Made by a program: the position numbers and the translations under genes. Below the pieces are notes generated by a model. That model saw only the letters and a program-made list of their open reading frames with translations. It searched no databases and had not been told where the DNA came from. This document shows positions 1 through 9,930 of a stretch of DNA of 25,020 nt, piece by piece. Position 1 is the first letter of the stretch; each line of letters starts with the position of its first letter. Source of the DNA: Nemertoderma westbladi (lineage: Eukaryota; Xenacoelomorpha; Nemertodermatida; Nemertodermatidae). The stretch covers positions 1-25,020 of the forward strand of contig JAUCBJ010005500.1 in assembly GCA_032718475.1 (NCBI GenBank), read 5' to 3'.

Positions 1-3000
1 ATTCTTTCTGGTGGTAGTCTCTCTTCGAGAGTTCTGCGGGAAGGGCCAGTAAAGTACCAACCTACTCTAGTTCTTACCGCATAGGTTTGTAGTGGCTGCG
101 GTTGAGCAGGTCGTTTTTCCAATGTCTCGAGCGCCTCGTGCGCGTTTTGGCCGATAAGTATTTGCACTCCAGGATAATCCGTCTGGAATCGAGGTATCTT
201 AAGATGTTGGATGCTCTCATCCTCGTCCCAATTATAAAGGTCTGCTTGGGTAGTAGCGAAGTTCTTTATAGCCACCATTTTTACTGACCTTATACTTTGT
301 GCTCCTAATTTATCCTGGGGGGTGGACAACGCACCTACATAGTAATCTGCCGTTATGGTAGATTTCCAAACCTGTATAATTCCTGACATATTCAATTTAG
401 TCCGGAACTTGGGTTGTCCAGCAAAGATATCTTCGGCTAGTTCTTGATCGATGAAAGTTCCTGTGCTGCCGGAGTCAAGTAGGGCGTTCACTATGTAACT
501 CTTGTTGAGACCATGAACTCGAACTTGCACTACAGGAAATTCTCTTATTCCTATGTTGGAAGTCGGAACTTTCCAAGATGGTTGTTTGTCAAAAGGAGTT
601 GGAGTAAACTCGTCAGTGTCCTTTTCATCCGTAAGTGCTCGATACACTGTGGTATTTATTAGATAACAGGATTCGTTGGCATCGGAGAATTCGTCTGTAT
701 AGAATCCTTCCCACTCAGAACCTTGGTCAGTGTCGTTCACATCACTGAATTGGACATGTAGTTCGGGCTCACTTACCTGACTCGGGTTGTCTCGTTCGAA
801 CTCACTGTGTAACAAGATGTGATGTTTCGCGCCACACTTTGCACACTTTACGTCGGAGTAACAGGTTCGCCGTTGGTGTCCTGATCTGAGGCAATTATAG
901 CATAACCGCTTATTCCACAGGACTGTACGTCTGTCTACAGGGGATTTCTTTAGAAATTCAGCACACGCACTCAAACGGTGGGGCCCGTCGCACAGCGCAC
1001 ATTTTGGTTTGATGTTACTCACCTTAACTTGGTTAACGTTATGCACTCTCGTTCTTTCTTCGGGCTTTCTTCCGTGAATTCTCTTAGGAGACGTAGGAGG
1101 AGTTGTTGTTACCTGTTCTCTCCTGTCACTGGTTCGAGACTTGTATTTACTTACGTCTTTATAGGTCTTGTTGTCATAGTAAGATTTTGCTGTGTCTTTC
1201 CCGCTGTCCTCTTCTTGAGAAGCTTGGCTTTCGCCGTCGTCAGTATAACACACTGGTATTATCCTTCTCCTAGAAACGGGTTTCTCACTTACCTTATTTT
1301 CCGATGTTTTCTCTCTGGACTGCCTTATGAGTTGTAATTTTACTTCACTATCTAAGAAGGACATGAGATCAGCCATGGTAGGACTTCGTCGTTGTTGTTC
1401 ATTCATGTACAACACTTTCTTGTCCCAGCGTGTACATACTCCACCCTTTGGTAAAGTAGAGACTACGGCTCCAATAACCATGGAACTCTGATATTCGTGC
1501 GACTTACCTAACCAGTCCAGTTGTCTACAGATCTCTTGAATTTCATCGGAAAACTCTATAATCCCACTACTAAGGAAGTGTCGGGGAGCTACTAATTTTG
1601 CATACAAATACTTAGCTATGTTATCCTTGTTACCATACCTGATGTTTAATGTATCCCAAACTTGTCTTAATCCTTCTGGATGTCCAATAAACTTTAACGC
1701 CATTAACTTGGGAGGTCCTTCCAAACACTTGATGAGGAATCTAAGTTTCTCTCCGTTAGATAGTACAGAGTTCTGTATGCTATCTTTGTAATATTCGTTG
1801 AAAGGTAACCATTTCATCTCATCTCCATTGAATTTGACGATCTCTCCCACTTTGACCGCTTGGCGGGCTTCTGTTCTAGCCATCTGACGCGTAAAGCTTT
1901 CTTGGGCCATCGTGTTATTTAATATCGAATTATCGGTATATAAATTTCTCGGATCATTATCAGTTCTATAGGGAATATCATTAATAACAGGCCTATAATC
2001 ACCCTTAATAGGGTTTGCTATAGGAGTTTCAACTTCACTAGCAGTATAGATGCGTGTAGGCTCCACACCTTGCGCATGTAACACTTCAGACCTAACAGGT
2101 TGACACAATGTTACAGGGGGTATTGGTATGCCCTTTTGGATATTGACTAATTTGTCGCGTTCTAGCGCGATACTTTGCTGCACTTCTTGCAACTCTGCTC
2201 TACCTTCCCTCACTGTTCCGTTAAGTTGGTGGACAGTCTCCTGCATCTGTCCCAGCAGGAGATTCATCCCCCGCCGTCCCTCCTCCACCCACTCAACCGC
2301 CGAAGCGGGAGTCGCCAACATAGTAGCGGGCTGACGCGGGACGACGGGAGACAAATTATTGATTTCTCTCTCTGCTATCTGGACAGGGGTATTTGCATGG
2401 ACTGTTCCACCGGGTACAGGCAGTGTAGTACTATGTAAAGGGAATTTAGAGTTAAGCTCTGGAAGTGCAGGGGTCTCTAACACAGAAGTGATTTCGGGAA
2501 CGACAGGCCTAATTATCTCAGGCTCATCAACTATTGTAGGGAGTCTTTGAACCTTAATACTTTGGGCTGTAGGTTCTGTACTACCTAAGTCTGTGCTAGC
2601 TAGTTGTCTTCTGACAGCTGGGGGCAAATCAGGCAGTTTATGACGGTGAGATGTTTTTCTACGCCTGCTTAGACGAGATCTATTTCTTCCGCCTTCAGGA
2701 TCGGTGGTTTCGCTCTCCTCCGATGATGTGTATCCCTGGCGTTTTGGAGTAGATCGTCTCATCCTCTGCATTCGACTAGCAGTTAGATGTTTATCTATGT
2801 AGTCTTGCGTCTCTTGCAGATTTTCCAACTCCAGTTGGGCAGTCTCCTCAGACGCTCTCCGTTCTGCTTCTGCCACTGCCTTTGCCATTGCCGCTGCCGC
2901 CTTTCTTTCTGCTTCTGCTACCGCTGCCTTTCCTTTTGCTTCTACATCCGCTGCCTTTCTTTCTGCTTCTACTTCTGCCGCCGCCTTTGCTGCTTCTGCT

Positions 3001-3704
3001 TCTGCCTTTCGGTTCTCTATCTGTTTTTTCTTTATTTGTTCTTCTTGGATTCTAACGAGGCGGAGTTTTTCATCACATTTAGCTTGTTCTGCAGCTAACA
3101 TTTCCGCATCGATTGCGTCCAACACAAGCTTGGTTCCTTCACTATTAGGGCGAAGTCCAGACAGTCGTCTCCTCAACTCTTCGTCTCCTATGAATCGCTG
3201 ATAGTCTGAAAGATATATGTCAATGGCGTCTCTAGTTCGCAGCTTCTCTGCGGCCGTTAATTCGCTTTCCACTTCGCTTTCCACTTGAGAAGAAGTGGCG
3301 TCGGCTGATTCTTCATAGGTTGGCCGCTCATCATAAACCGTATCCGCCATCTTCGCTCCGCGTTCGGGTGTCCGCTTAGCAGTATCCGAACTACTGGAGC
3401 TATCGGGACGCTGAGAACTAGGTTCTTGGCTAGGATGTTGCTGCGGTTTGACAGCTGCTTCTTGATCCCGCTTGACTTGGGCGCAAGTGCCGATGATAGA
3501 CCTACGCTGTTCTACTAGCCTAGGGTCTGACACTACTACTGTAGGGGTGGCCTTTCTTACAATAGTAGGTGACTTAGACTTGGATCTGGGATGTTCTATA
3601 CTTTGATCTTGGTCACAGATCCTTTTAATACGCTGTCTAAGTCTAATACTCATTCTAACACTTTCTAAGAGACTATCTGACAGTGATTGGGTTGCGTCTA
3701 ACAT
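1..3704 (-). CDS. BEL/Pao retrotransposon Gag-protease polyprotein (C-terminus off window)
   Basis: One open frame of about 1234 codons runs from an ATG at 3704 to the left edge without a stop. Residues about 1-210 are charged and Ser-rich. About 215-300 is an Ala/Glu/Lys coiled-coil-like stretch. About 620-765 matches the DUF1759 Gag domain of BEL elements. Zinc knuckles follow: CALCDGPHRLSAC from about residue 902, then CYNCLRSGHQRRTC from 935 with CAKCGAKHH just after. The aspartic protease motif LLDSGSTGTFID has its Asp at about 1077, and TRVGWYFTGP near the edge matches the end of the DUF1758 protease region. In this family reverse transcriptase, RNase H and integrase follow, so they should lie beyond position 1. 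Gag packages the element RNA in cytoplasmic particles and the protease matures the polyprotein. The intact frame suggests a young, possibly active copy. The roughly 600-residue extension before DUF1759 seems long for the family. Confidence 0.92.
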   Translation of the reverse strand, partial: MLDATQSLSDSLLESVRMSIRLRQRIKRICDQDQSIEHPRSKSKSPTIVRKATPTVVVSDPRLVEQRRSIIGTCAQVKRDQEAAVKPQQHPSQEPSSQRPDSSSSSDTAKRTPERGAKMADTVYDERPTYEESADATSSQVESEVESELTAAEKLRTRDAIDIYLSDYQRFIGDEELRRRLSGLRPNSEGTKLVLDAIDAEMLAAEQAKCDEKLRLVRIQEEQIKKKQIENRKAEAEAAKAAAEVEAERKAADVEAKGKAAVAEAERKAAAAMAKAVAEAERRASEETAQLELENLQETQDYIDKHLTASRMQRMRRSTPKRQGYTSSEESETTDPEGGRNRSRLSRRRKTSHRHKLPDLPPAVRRQLASTDLGSTEPTAQSIKVQRLPTIVDEPEIIRPVVPEITSVLETPALPELNSKFPLHSTTLPVPGGTVHANTPVQIAEREINNLSPVVPRQPATMLATPASAVEWVEEGRRGMNLLLGQMQETVHQLNGTVREGRAELQEVQQSIALERDKLVNIQKGIPIPPVTLCQPVRSEVLHAQGVEPTRIYTASEVETPIANPIKGDYRPVINDIPYRTDNDPRNLYTDNSILNNTMAQESFTRQMARTEARQAVKVGEIVKFNGDEMKWLPFNEYYKDSIQNSVLSNGEKLRFLIKCLEGPPKLMALKFIGHPEGLRQVWDTLNIRYGNKDNIAKYLYAKLVAPRHFLSSGIIEFSDEIQEICRQLDWLGKSHEYQSSMVIGAVVSTLPKGGVCTRWDKKVLYMNEQQRRSPTMADLMSFLDSEVKLQLIRQSREKTSENKVSEKPVSRRRIIPVCYTDDGESQASQEEDSGKDTAKSYYDNKTYKDVSKYKSRTSDRREQVTTTPPTSPKRIHGRKPEERTRVHNVNQVKVSNIKPKCALCDGPHRLSACAEFLKKSPVDRRTVLWNKRLCYNCLRSGHQRRTCYSDVKCAKCGAKHHILLHSEFERDNPSQVSEPELHVQFSDVNDTDQGSEWEGFYTDEFSDANESCYLINTTVYRALTDEKDTDEFTPTPFDKQPSWKVPTSNIGIREFPVVQVRVHGLNKSYIVNALLDSGSTGTFIDQELAEDIFAGQPKFRTKLNMSGIIQVWKSTITADYYVGALSTPQDKLGAQSIRSVKMVAIKNFATTQADLYNWDEDESIQHLKIPRFQTDYPGVQILIGQNAHEALETLEKRPAQPQPLQTYAVRTRVGWYFTGPSRRTLEERLPPER

Positions 3705-4194
3705 GTTTGTTTACACAGTTGAATGCCTACGGCTATAAATACAGTTAAAGTAAGTCTAGTAATTCAGTATCACCGTTAGCCTAACAATTAATTACCGATA
3801 CTGCTACTCAGTGTAGCGTGATATATATATAATATATTAGAATACCGGTATGCTTATAGTATATATATAAGTATTATTACAGACTAGAGTTGTCACAGAG
3901 TACCGGTATATAATTTTAGCACAAATATATATAAATATATATAATAAGCCTATGGTAAGTACCGGTATGTCAATTATTTTTTAGAATAATTGAATTTCTG
4001 AATATTTTAGGGTTACTTGGTTACTTTAACTTACTTTATTACCGTTATTTAAGCAGTAGTCCAACTGATAGCGAGACCTAGTTGTCGTATGGCAGGCCTA
4101 CTATTTATAAATCGTTTGATTTGATTTATAATATTTATATACCCATTTAAATGGGTTTTTTGTCAATATTTGAAATAAATGTTATTATTTCTGG
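3705..4194 (-). other. Probable untranslated leader of the BEL element
   Basis: This AT-rich stretch lies between the Gag ATG and the candidate primer-binding site. It has TA-rich runs and several ACCGGTA motifs and no coding sequence I can support. Calling it the leader is inferred from position only. Confidence 0.4.
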
Positions 4195-4204
4195 GGGGTC
4201 ACTA
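4195..4204 (-). promoter_or_regulatory. Candidate tRNA-Trp-type primer-binding site
   Basis: On the minus strand this reads TAGTGACCCC, one mismatch from TGGTGACCCC, the complement of a metazoan tRNA-Trp 3' end. It sits about 490 bp upstream of the Gag start, where an LTR element would carry it. The match is only 9 of 10 and then diverges, so it is tentative. Confidence 0.3.
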
Positions 4205-4902
4205 CACAGAAGCTGTGCGCTCTCAGTGAAGTGCTATTTATTTGCCACTAAAACTGATAATTCTAATTTACCTAAGTTACTTAATACTACAAATTACTTA
4301 CGATACGGGTGAGATTAATTCTCTAATTAAACACAACAAAAATATTACGTACGAAATTTTTAGGGTAATTTTACAGGAAGTCTACAAACCAGTCCAACAA
4401 AGGGTTAGATTTCTGGTTATTACAAAGGACAGGGTACTACGGTATTTAAATAATAAGTAGTAGTAAATATATTGTACTGTCCAGATAGGAAAATACCACC
4501 GCCTGACGACCTATAACCGTATCGCTATAGGTACTACGTTATGTATCACGGATTGTTCCTACCCGGAAGCTAATAGAGCTAACGAATGTGCCTATCAACC
4601 ACTTTACAACACAAATATACTGCCTACACTAATTACTTTGGAAAGCACTGTACACTAAACCCTAAATTAGGTACAAGTACCGGTATAACAAATAATCAGT
4701 AGTTAAATATACTTGAACAGTTAAAAGAACCACGGCATCTGCTGGAGTGACCGAAGCACAAAGTCGTCAGTCTTTACCTACGCCAAGCAGCCCTGATGTA
4801 GTACCGGGGTTAGTTTAACTATAACGGTATGTATAACAAGCACAATTACTGTAGGAATAAACTTGGGGACATGAATGTTGCGAATAATCGCATAAACTCT
4901 GA

Positions 4903-5480
4903 ATAATAAATATTACGCTACCCGTACAGAATACTCAAACAAATACAAACCAAACGCTGGCAAACTACTATCAAGCCTAAAAAAAACTACAGTATGTGCA
5001 GATTCTGAAACTGTTAGTTAGTATGCGTTCTAACACGGTAGTACGACTTACTCTTTAAGAGGGGATTGACCTTACCGCTTATGGCTGCCCCAACTTACTA
5101 ACGGCACTTGATCAGACCAACTCTACACACGCAGCAATCCCTTCAGACCTAAAAATAGCTAGACAACAATCCAGCCTACAAATATTTGAGTAATAACTAT
5201 TACGGTACCTGAACAGACCACACAAACAAACACAGGCTAAAACACTGGCAGACTACGATCAAGCCTAAATAAACTACAGTATATGCAGACTCTGAAACTG
5301 TTAGTTAGTATGCGTTCTAACACGGTAGTACGACTTATTCTTTAAGAGGGGATTGACCTTACCGCATATGGCTGCCCCAACTTACTAACGGCACTTTATC
5401 AGACAAACTCTACACACGCCGCAATCTCTCCAAACTCAACAACAGTCAGACAGCAGCTCAGCCTACAATTATCTGAACAA
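4903..5480. repeat. 287-bp tandem duplication, two copies
   Basis: Two head-to-tail copies, about 4903-5189 and 5190-5480, are offset by 287 bp. The best conserved part, 4990-5140 against 5277-5425, is nearly identical, including the shared words CTGTTAGTTAGTATGCG and AAGAGGGGATTGACCTTACC. The flanks of each unit are more diverged. It lies in the probable BEL LTR and could be a duplicated enhancer or promoter. Confidence 0.85.
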
Positions 5481-5747
5481 TCTGAGCAGGGTCACACGCC
5501 TTCTGCTCAATATTAGCCTACTAGGAAATAAAACCGACAGAAATAGGTAAAATCTCAATAAAAATTCAGGGCTGCAGTCCCTGATTAAGTACTAAGACCT
5601 ACCAGTATACAATAATCAAAATCGAATAATACTAAATGTACTTGTACAGCAGTACCGGTACCGGTGATGACAGTTAGGCCTACTGACTTACAGGAGTACC
5701 GGTTCAGTTTTACCAGTCACTATGGTATTTTGCAACCTTATTGCCTA

Positions 5748-5841
5748 CTGCAATAAGATTATAAACTGTTACTGTTCGACAGAACAGTATTAAACTGTAT
5801 TTAATACCTACACTGCAATACAAGTAAACTGTTACTGTTCG
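5748..5841. repeat. Short direct repeat, two units about 64 bp apart
   Basis: CTGCAATA followed by AAACTGTTACTGTTCG occurs at 5748-5778 and again at 5813-5841, with a small length difference between the units. Confidence 0.65.
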
Positions 5842-5900
5842 CGCTTTTGAAGACCTTTAGCAGTTTAACCTGCCAAAATTTATATGTCTTTTTAGTTAAT

Positions 5901-7148
5901 TAACACACCTTTAGCATACGACAATATTTTATGCTAATACGCAAAACATTAGCCGAAGCCAGCCCATGCGCGATCATTCACCCGATGGATCTACACCCGG
6001 GAGGCTGAATTCGGATGCTTAGATTTTATTATTGCAGTGTAAGGTTGCAGTGTAAACCTATTGTATTATTCGATAGATCACTAATATGTTATTTCTGACA
6101 GATATTATTAACTTTCGGGAAATATTAACAGTTCCTTTAGGACGTGGCGCTCTATCTATTTAAACAGAGCTAGGACTTATACTAAACGCAACGATAAGGC
6201 TTATGATTAAAGTATAAGTCGCATTCTTTAGGAAATGCTTTGTTACCAGTCACATCACACTCACAATCATGCACACTATTCTGCCGACCGTCAGTATATT
6301 TGATCACACATAAAGAGAACAGCAATTGACTCAGGTAGTGTCTACTAAATAACATTAGATTCAATACACACCACATTGATATAAATCGCAATTGTTATAT
6401 ATAGCCCGCCTCTCTAACCTGTAGTGTATCAAGAAAATTGGGAATTTTGGGTGATTTATCCGTATTCTCCAAAGAGCAATATTTCCATCAACAAATAGAT
6501 ACAATTAATAACTGACGGTAAATAGCAGTACAAACAATATGATTAGTGCAGTTAAATTAAGTGAGGTAACACCGCCGGTAACAGTTATACTTTCTATAAT
6601 CTAAGCAGTTTACTAGAGTTCTTCCCAAAAAGCCGGTGTTTCTGGCTTAGACAGCAATAACAACAAAGTATCAAGTAAGAGCAGTAAGACTGAACACTCT
6701 CCTTATGATCGGCTGAAAAGCTACACGTCGACAGGAAAAATCGCTCTGATTGGCTCAAGCCAAACAAAGAACTATGCGTCCAATGGATGTTTCCATGTCA
6801 GCAACCAGCTGTTAGATGTCGTAATATGAATCATCACGGCTAAGCTGTGAAAGGTAGTTGGTGCATTACAGGTTTTTTGCCTTACCATGTCCGCCAAAAC
6901 ACGTATATAGCAGAATGACTTTTATGTCCGTTAAAACACCTGTAACGGTACCTTGCGGGCGAGGGGAATATATATACAGTTAGAGAACCTTTTTAGAGTA
7001 TTCCAGCGCCTGGGGGGAAACTGGATTGCGAAGCAAAAGGGGCCAGTTATATCCCACAGAAGCTTTTACACCGCTCCCAGAAAATGGGATTTGAGTCTAT
7101 AAATATACAAAAATCACAGTTTCTAATATACGTAAATACTCTAAACAG
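5901..7148. other. AT-rich intergenic stretch, no gene recognised
   Basis: No convincing coding region or RNA gene is visible. A 69-codon minus-strand frame at 6182-6391 has no family features. Two near-identical words, ATGTCCGCCAAAACAC and ATGTCCGTTAAAACAC, lie about 36 bp apart near 6886-6940. A G-rich segment at 7010-7045 precedes the minus-strand coding fragment. The right boundary of the BEL LTR may lie in the first part of this stretch. Confidence 0.5.
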
Positions 7149-7784
7149 TTAGTCTTTCTTGCGCGGACGGCGTTTACGCAGTTTTTTAAAGCTAGCAAGA
7201 GTCCTTTTCTCTTTGGGGCGAGCCACTTTACGAGGAGGGCTATAACTCCTGGGTGAAGGGTGCAATATGATTGCATCAGAAGGTATGGGATTGCGATCGG
7301 TATATCCGCCGGTCGAAGTACCGGGTTGATTGACATCAACGTCCGGGGAGAGGGGTCTAACGGCTTTGAGAGCTCGTTTCAAGACAGCCGCTCTTACGGG
7401 TCCTTTACGAGTGGTCTGAACGAGGGCCGTGGGTGGACCATAGGCAGTTAGAAACTTCCTTGGTTTAATGGTTCTTTCCAACTCGCGTTCGCGGGCTCTG
7501 TACTCGTAAGGCCGTCGATATACTTCCTGTAACTCAGGGTGTGAGTTGACAAATAAGTCTCCATAGGCCGGATCTTGACGGATAAAGTTTATTAAGTTAT
7601 ACGAATTGATGTCACTCGGATTAATGCTCCTGAGGAATTTGCGTACATATTTGGTTGAAATACATTCTCCAACGCGCTTCAATAGTTCATAACTTGATAG
7701 GCGCGATTTCTGCTCGACGGAGGCAAACAAATATGGATGGAACGCATAAACTCCTTCGTAGGCGCGTCCAGGATAATTCCCTAT
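7149..7784 (-). pseudogene. C-terminal fragment of an unrecognised basic protein
   Basis: About 212 codons are open on the minus strand, ending at a stop at 7149. Upstream, the frame runs without a stop into inverted LINE sequence; that fusion is accidental. The fragment starts near PGRAYEGVYAFHPYLF. Its middle is charged and Tyr/Arg-rich, and it ends in a strongly basic tail (KKLRKRRPRKKD) suggesting nucleic-acid binding or nuclear localisation. I do not recognise the family. It is on the same strand as the Ulp1-like unit, and the LINE at 7785-9930 lies exactly between them. It may therefore be the displaced C-terminus of that protein or a second gene of the same element. No start codon of its own is apparent. 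Confidence 0.5.
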
Positions 7785-8752
7785 CTTTTGCCTATAGGCC
7801 ATCTGATTAGTGTGAGTCCCTTTAGCAATTGCGTTATCCAAATAGTCGTGCAGGATAATGAATTCCAGTATCTTGCCCAAGAGACTAGCAGAGGCAATGG
7901 GTCTGTAGGAGTTAGGAATCATACTATTACGACCTTTGCCCTTATATATACTGCTGATTACGGACTGGCAAAGTGGATAGGGAACGGCTCTGAGCGTGAA
8001 TATACAGTTTATTATATATGCAAGGGTGTCACAAATTGGTTCAGGGTCTAATTCTAATAGGTGCTCGACAGTAAGGGAAGAGAAGTCAGGAGCCTTGCCC
8101 CTGTTGAGAGATGAGATTGCTTGCTTAACTGCAAGCGGTGAGACATTGGGTTTGGGTGAATTGGCACAAGCTGTATCAAGAGAGAGCTCCAGTTCATCAA
8201 GCTCGGTCTGGTTTGCTTCATGGTTAAATCTTAGGTCATAGTGGGATCTGAGGTCATTCTGTAGTGACACTGGGACTTATTTTCCTCGCTTGTTGTTTAC
8301 CTTACTCCAGAAGGTTTTAGGACTTGATTTGATTTTTGAGGCCCAGCAACTGACATCATTGCCAATGAGGTTCTTGGATAGGAGGTTTCTGAGCCTTCTT
8401 GTGGTCCGCTTGGAATCTTTGAACTTCAAGCCGATTGGGTCATCAACATCCTTTCCCCTGTCGTGCCAGAGGTTGTAAAGGTTCTTAGTAGTCTTGCTAC
8501 ACCTGTACAGTAGTTTAGAGCGAATGCGTATGTTCTTAGTATGGTGGCATCTCTTAATTTGGGGGATGCTATTCATTGCAGCCCGGGTAATAGTAGACTG
8601 TAACTCCTCTACAATAGTAGTGAGGTCCGCTAAGGATGAGGGTGCAGAGTTGTACTGCTCGCTGTTGCATATTCTTGATATTCCTGATTTGATGGAAGAA
8701 ATGTAAGCCTCTTTTTGGGTTGCTGATGCCTTAGACCAGGCAAAGCGGGTAG
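7785..8752 (-). pseudogene. Inverted 5' segment of LINE copy 1 (endonuclease-RT linker and RT N-terminus)
   Basis: Read on the minus strand from 8752, this codes for a LINE ORF2 segment. First comes a charged linker (8756-8277) with a KTFWSKVNN motif, then after one in-frame TAA at 8277-8279 the start of the reverse transcriptase. The RT part contains LNRGKAPDFSSLTVEHLL, an IYKGKGRNSMIPNSYRPIA block and a fingers region ending at MAYRQK. The downstream RT blocks are absent here but continue, in opposite orientation, in the adjoining plus-strand segment. No apurinic endonuclease domain is present. The order fits the inverted 5' part of a single insertion. A separate head-to-head LINE insertion is the alternative. 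Confidence 0.7.
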
Positions 8753-9930
8753 GCATCTGGCTGTTATCTTTGTTGACTTCTTCAAGGCCTTTGATTCAGT
8801 CTCTCGCTCACGTATGTTCAGCATACTTTCATTATATGGGATTCCTGATGAAATTATTGCAGCAATCAGATCAGTATACGATGGTTCGACAACATTTGTG
8901 TCTACTGTTGACGGTGACACAGAACCATTTGAAGTGTTATGGGGCGTCCTCCAAGGAGACACACTTGCACCATTCTTGTTCATTATTGTGGTTGACTATG
9001 TTCTACGCATGTCCTTAGATCATCATAATGATGATGGGGTGATGATAACTCCACCTACTGGCTCCAGAAGTCGAGGAAATCCTGCCAAGTACCTAACTGA
9101 TCTAGACTTTGCTGATGACTTAGGAGTACTCTCAGAATCATTAGAGGGAGCCCAGCGGCTCCTCAGCTCATTAGAACATGCTGCTTCTAGTGTTGGTCTT
9201 TTTATTAACTCCAGAAAGACCAAAATTCTGACAGTTAACTTTTAAAGTCCTCAGCAAGTCTCTGATCGGATAAGCATAAGCTCAAAGGATGGTATGCTTG
9301 AGCATGTGGACGACTTCTGTTACCTGGGATCATGGATCCGGAAGTCAGGTGAGGACCTTCGAATACGTAAGGGAAAGGCATGGGCAGCCTTGAATAGGCT
9401 TTCCAGGATTTGGAAGTCACCTAGAATTAATCGGAAACTTAAGGTCCGATTATTTAGAGCAGCAGTAGTTCCAGTACTCCTCTACGGGAGTCCATGCTGG
9501 GCTCTAACTGCTGAGGACACCAAATCTCTGGATGGCACATTCACAAGAATGCTACGCCGGGTACATTGTGTCAAGTACAATGCACACATCTCCAACCAGA
9601 CACTATATAACATTGGAGGTGTCTCATTGGTTCCCCCAAGCTTGACACTAGAACAAAATCGCCTCCGCTTTGCAGGACATTGCTTTCGCCGTGAGGACCA
9701 GCCAGTGCATAATCTTATACTTTGGACCTCATGGAGTGAATAAGCATGGTGGACAGCCCATGACTTTCTTGAGACGCATCTTAAAGGACACTGGCCTTAA
9801 AGATGCGGATGATCTAGCAAATGTCATGGGTGATAGGGAGTTGTGGCGGTGCAATTTTGTTGACAAGCCGGCACAGCATTCTTAAAAATGCAGCTGCAAT
9901 GCAGCATGCCGATCCTAGTAGTAGTAGTAG
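8753..9930 (+). pseudogene. RTE-like LINE copy 1, sense 3' part (RT core to 3' tail)
   Basis: This encodes the RT palm and C-terminal region: VDFFKAFDSVSR, the block GVLQGDTLAPFLF, and the catalytic motif DFADDLGV near 9103-9124. A C-terminal DDFCYLGSWI, PVLLYGSPCWAL and LRFAGHCFRR series follows. The short 3' UTR and (TAG)n tail ending at 9930 resemble RTE-clade LINEs; the clade call is an inference. The frame is broken by a TAA at about 9243, where copy 2 has GAA, and by a 2-bp deletion near 9727 relative to copy 2, which shifts the last part. It is non-functional. It shares high identity with the copies at 19556-22686 and 24273-24467, so the family amplified fairly recently. Confidence 0.88.
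9914..9930 (+). repeat. (TAG)n LINE tail
   Basis: CCTAGTAGTAGTAGTAG marks the 3' end of LINE copy 1. The same tail occurs at 22677-22686 and, inverted, at 24273-24287. Confidence 0.85.

Larger units (their letters stand above)
4214..5900 (-). mobile_element. Probable 5' LTR of the BEL element, right boundary unclear
   Basis: If the primer site is correct, the 5' LTR starts near 4214, where the minus strand ends in GCACA, and extends to the right. The region is AT-rich, has no protein-coding sequence I recognise, and contains tandem duplications (4903-5480 and 5748-5841) of the kind often seen in LTR U3 regions. The matching 3' LTR is outside the window, so neither boundary can be confirmed. 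A 72-codon plus-strand frame at 4242-4460 has no recognisable features. Confidence 0.3.

Noticed and set aside
2787-3098. Plus-strand Cys/Phe-rich protein
   Set aside because: It is the antisense of the Ala/Glu/Lys coiled-coil codons of the BEL Gag. The same holds for the other plus-strand frames in 1-3704.
4242-4460. Small plus-strand ORF of 72 codons
   Set aside because: Low-complexity, AT-rich, no family features, and located in the probable LTR.
8846-8860. Other CTGATGA words (LINE copies near 8846, 9112 and 21865)
   Set aside because: No GAAA, helix II or helix I partner at the required spacing. They are coding sequence of the LINE.
9814-9930. Apparent transmembrane helix at the end of the Ulp1-like frame
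   Set aside because: The Leu/Ala-rich stretch is antisense translation of the LINE tail (TAG)n and 3' UTR, so it is not part of the protease gene.
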